From assembly GCF_014191775.1 (NCBI RefSeq), contig NZ_JACHXA010000007.1, forward strand, positions 124,001 to 188,000: 64,000 bases of DNA, given 5' to 3'. A program made the translations under genes and the position numbers. This document shows positions 61,738 through 64,000 of the stretch, piece after piece. The notes under the pieces are model-generated. The model made no database searches. It was not told the DNA's origin and was given only the letters and a program-made list of their open reading frames with translations. The number at the start of each line of letters is the position of its first letter. Position 1 is the stretch's first letter. Source of the stretch: Limibacillus halophilus. GTDB taxonomy: Bacteria > Pseudomonadota > Alphaproteobacteria > Kiloniellales > CECT-8803.

Positions 61738-62693
61738 GTACGACGTCTGAGGCGCAGGCGGGTTCGACCGATCAGATAAAGCCGTTCATGGTCGAGGCGG
61801 CGGGTGTGCGTGGCCGCGTCGTCCGCTTGGCCGACGCTGTCCAGGAAGTCTTGTCGCGCCATGCCTATCCCGCGCCCGTTGCCGGAGTCCTTGCCGAGAT
61901 GCTGGCGTTGGGTGCGGCGCTGGGCAGTCTTCTGAAGTTCGAGGGCATCTTTACCCTTCAGACGAAGAGCGATGGTCCGGTCCGCACGATGGTTGTCGAT
62001 ATGACCTCCGAGGGAAACTTGCGGGGATATGCCGACTACGATGCCGATGCCGTTGCCGCTGTGGCAACGGATAGGACCACCTTGGAAGTCAGCGACCTTT
62101 TAGGTGAAGGCTATCTGGCCTTTACAGTCGATCAGGGCGCCAACACGGAGCGCTATCAAGGGATTGTTCAGTTGACCGGCAGCAAGTTGGCCGACAGCGT
62201 GCAGCACTATTTTCGCCAATCGGAACAATTGTCGACAGCACTGCGCTCGGCGGCCGGCCAAAGCGAGGACGGCGGCTGGCGAGCAGGCGCCATCATCCTG
62301 CAGCAGATGCCTGCCGAAGAGGCGAAGGAGCAAGGGCTCGCCAGGGACAGTGAGCGTGAGGAAGGTTGGCTGAGGGCTTTGACGCTGCTGTCGACGGCCA
62401 AGGATCAGGAGTTGCTTTCTGAGGAGTTGACGCCCAACGAGTTGCTGTTCCGCCTGTACCATGAAGACGGCGTCAGGGTGTTTCCAGGACGCGACCTTGC
62501 TTTTGGTTGCCGTTGTTCGAGGGACCGGGTCAGTCAGGTCTTAATTTCCGTTGCACCCAATGATCTGGAATCCTTAAAGGACAATGGGCGCGTCGAAGTG
62601 ATATGCGAGTTCTGCCGCACGGCTTATCATTTCGATGATGACGACCTGCGCGTGTTACAAGAAAACGCCGACGCGGAAACGCCGAGGAACTGA
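61725..62693 (+). CDS. hslO: redox-regulated chaperone Hsp33
   Basis: A 322-residue holdase activated by oxidation. The C-terminal zinc centre is CxC in FGCRCSRDRV and CxxC in VICEFCRTAYHF. The N-terminal core includes GVRGRVVRLADAVQEVL and GGWRAGAIILQQMP. GTG at 61725 overlaps the argF end; this argF-hslO order is common in Rhizobiales (known). The oxidative-stress role fits with the nearby peroxidase only loosely. Confidence 0.92.
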   Translation: MSDVSTTSEAQAGSTDQIKPFMVEAAGVRGRVVRLADAVQEVLSRHAYPAPVAGVLAEMLALGAALGSLLKFEGIFTLQTKSDGPVRTMVVDMTSEGNLRGYADYDADAVAAVATDRTTLEVSDLLGEGYLAFTVDQGANTERYQGIVQLTGSKLADSVQHYFRQSEQLSTALRSAAGQSEDGGWRAGAIILQQMPAEEAKEQGLARDSEREEGWLRALTLLSTAKDQELLSEELTPNELLFRLYHEDGVRVFPGRDLAFGCRCSRDRVSQVLISVAPNDLESLKDNGRVEVICEFCRTAYHFDDDDLRVLQENADAETPRN

Positions 62694-62727
62694 GACGAAC
62701 CGCAAGCTCTGGAGGTCTGCCAAGGCG

Positions 62728-63330
62728 ATGCGAGCGCTGTTGAAACGAAGATGTGTAATGGCCGTGTTACTGCTGTTGGGTGTGGTGGCCTTGACAGGAT
62801 GCAGGACACCGCCGCCCGAGAACAGCTTTCCGGAACTCACCTGGGCTCATAAGAAGCCTTATTTTCTGGCGGTCTCGGAAATTGTCGTCGAGCAGCAGTA
62901 CCGGACCAGGTCACAACTGCCCAACATAGAAGAACGCGCACCGCTACCGCCGGTCAAAGCTGCTGCCGACTGGGCTGCGGATCGTCTGAAGGCGGTGGGT
63001 AGTGGCGGGCGTGCGCGTTTCATTATCCTAGACGGTTCGATTCTGCGTCGTGAGCTCGAAACCAAGGGTGGTTTGACCGGGCTGCTGACCAACGATCAAT
63101 CCCGTCAGTATGATGGCCGGATCGCCGTCGAGTTGATCGTTACGGACGCGCAAGGTAACACGACGGGTCGTGTGTGGGCTGAAGCGCGGCACTCGCGCAG
63201 CATCGCTGAGAATGCAACGCTCAACCAGCGCGACCGCATTCTCTTTAGGATCGTCGAGCAAATCATGAGAAATCTAGACGCGGAACTCGATAAGGAAATT
63301 CCGCGCTATTTGGGGCCGAGTTTGCGCTGA
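62728..63330 (+). CDS. predicted lipoprotein, unknown function
   Basis: A 200-residue protein. A basic N-terminus and hydrophobic segment lead to lipobox LTGC at about residue 25. The mature domain includes FLAVSEIVVEQQY, a tandem beta-type stretch RARFIILDGSILRRELETKG, and ELIVTDAQGNTTGRVWAEARHSR in two pieces, ending DAELDKEIPRYLGPSL. I do not recognise the family. ATG at 62728 is chosen; GGAGG lies 12 bases upstream and ATG 62758 is possible. It follows hslO by 34 bases. Confidence 0.6.
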   Translation: MRALLKRRCVMAVLLLLGVVALTGCRTPPPENSFPELTWAHKKPYFLAVSEIVVEQQYRTRSQLPNIEERAPLPPVKAAADWAADRLKAVGSGGRARFIILDGSILRRELETKGGLTGLLTNDQSRQYDGRIAVELIVTDAQGNTTGRVWAEARHSRSIAENATLNQRDRILFRIVEQIMRNLDAELDKEIPRYLGPSLR

Positions 63331-63338
63331 TCGGCAAC

Positions 63339-64000
63339 CTAGGTCGAGGGATGCGAAAGCCAGGCGGCAAGCTTCCGCATGAAGGTCTCGCAGGCCTCTA
63401 CCTGGGATAGAGCAATAAATTCATTGGGCTTATGGGCCTGCTCGATTGATCCGGGGCCACAAACCACGGTGGAAAGCCCTGCTGCCTGGAACATGCCGCC
63501 CTCGGTGCCGTAGGCGACGACATTCGTTGCGTTGGCGCCCGTCAGATGACAGGCCAGCGCTTCGGCGGCCCCGTTTTCTTCAGGTTCCAATGGTGGCACG
63601 GTGCAAATTGACCGTGTGGTGATCTGGGCCGCGGGGAAAGTGGCACGCAGATAAGGCAGCACTTCCTCCGCGACGGCCGCTTCGTAGCGCGCGATAATCG
63701 CCTGGGCGTCATCGCCAGGTAGCAGACGGAACTCCCAGACAAACTCGCAATGTCGCGGTACGATGTTGAGCGCCGTGCCGCCATTGATCTGGCCGACATT
63801 GAACGTGGTATAGGGTGGTTCGAAGGGGCAGTCCGCCGACGCAGATTGCCGCTTCTCTTCCGCCAGATCCGCGATCAGGTTGACCAGCCGGCCGGCGGCA
63901 AGATTGGCGCTGGCGCCCAGGTGCGGCAGGCTGGAGTGTGCAGCCTGACCGTCGATCGTCGTATGAAAGCCAAAGACACCCTTGTGAGCGTTGACCACCT
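63339..64000 (-). CDS. argE: acetylornithine deacetylase (M20 family), C-terminal part
   Basis: The 220 visible residues are the dimerisation and C-terminal catalytic part of an M20 zinc hydrolase. Features are GVFGFHTTIDGQAAHSSLPH (dimerisation-domain His), NVGQINGGTALNIVPRHCEF, YGTEGGMFQAAGLSTVVCGP and EQAHKPNEFI (metal ligand His). This matches proteobacterial ArgE, which releases ornithine for ArgF. The N-terminus, with the first metal ligands, lies outside the right edge. Convergent with the lipoprotein gene, 8 bases away. Confidence 0.85.
   Translation of the reverse strand, partial: VVNAHKGVFGFHTTIDGQAAHSSLPHLGASANLAAGRLVNLIADLAEEKRQSASADCPFEPPYTTFNVGQINGGTALNIVPRHCEFVWEFRLLPGDDAQAIIARYEAAVAEEVLPYLRATFPAAQITTRSICTVPPLEPEENGAAEALACHLTGANATNVVAYGTEGGMFQAAGLSTVVCGPGSIEQAHKPNEFIALSQVEACETFMRKLAAWLSHPST

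Noticed and set aside
1-64000. Insertion sequences, prophage, CRISPR arrays or an integrative element
   Set aside because: No transposase, integrase, phage structural gene, regularly spaced repeat or attachment site was seen; the gene content is ordinary chromosomal.

Overview
The window is chromosomal DNA from an alphaproteobacterium, most likely a marine or salt-adapted relative of the Rhodospirillales or Rhodobacterales. The evidence is moderately GC-rich DNA by eye, gene orders typical of the class (psd-pssA; argD-argF-hslO; a cpa/tad pilus locus with the CpaB-CpaC-CpaE-CpaF order), and several genes resembling those for breakdown of methylated sulfonium and ammonium osmolytes. I see no rRNA, tRNA, insertion sequence, prophage or CRISPR array. 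Assignments rest on reading motifs and family resemblance by eye; no search was run.

Layout. 1-1913: end of 5-formyltetrahydrofolate cyclo-ligase, a small membrane protein, a Tat-exported ferritin-like protein and a cytochrome c. 1922-5707: threonine aldolase, a 2-oxoglutarate-oxygenase-like protein, a divergent LysR regulator with a palindromic operator, and a glyoxylate/hydroxypyruvate reductase. 5723-8856: a B12-binding radical SAM protein and a DmdA-type DMSP demethylase. 8861-13563: an operon of a SPASM-like radical SAM protein and a YnjBCD-type ABC importer. 13833-15747: psd, pssA, gamma-glutamylcyclotransferase. 15769-19751: an RNase-type metallo-beta-lactamase protein coupled to a P-type cation ATPase. 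19979-25338: an MttB-family methyltransferase, a dimethylglycine-dehydrogenase-like flavoprotein and a DddP-type M24 protein. 25335-28857: SulP transporter, TTC38-like protein, small lipoprotein. 29002-34175: homocysteine methyltransferase, divergent from a CoA-transferase / acyl-CoA dehydrogenase / ThDP-enzyme operon. 34475-38500: two small envelope proteins and two paralogous polytopic membrane proteins. 38797-49756: Flp/Tad pilus locus. 49787-54080: RND efflux pair. 54192-57775: membrane-ferredoxin adenylate cyclase, DUF1289 protein, glutathione peroxidase, recX. 57892-59510: two ABC-2 permeases. 59640-64000: argD, argF, hslO, a lipoprotein and the end of argE.

How it fits together. Much of the first half handles one-carbon units. 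DmdA-type, dimethylglycine-dehydrogenase-type and homocysteine-methyltransferase-type enzymes move methyl groups from onium compounds to tetrahydrofolate or homocysteine. The cyclo-ligase feeds the folate pool, and the threonine aldolase and hydroxypyruvate reductase connect to glycine and serine. The strongest case for an undescribed system is the MttB / dimethylglycine-dehydrogenase-like / DddP-like operon, which has no visible corrinoid protein. Other notable points are a CpaB with its whole periplasmic unit duplicated, a TPR-LytR_C lipoprotein in the pilus locus, and an adenylate cyclase joined to a heme-type membrane anchor and a 2Fe-2S domain.
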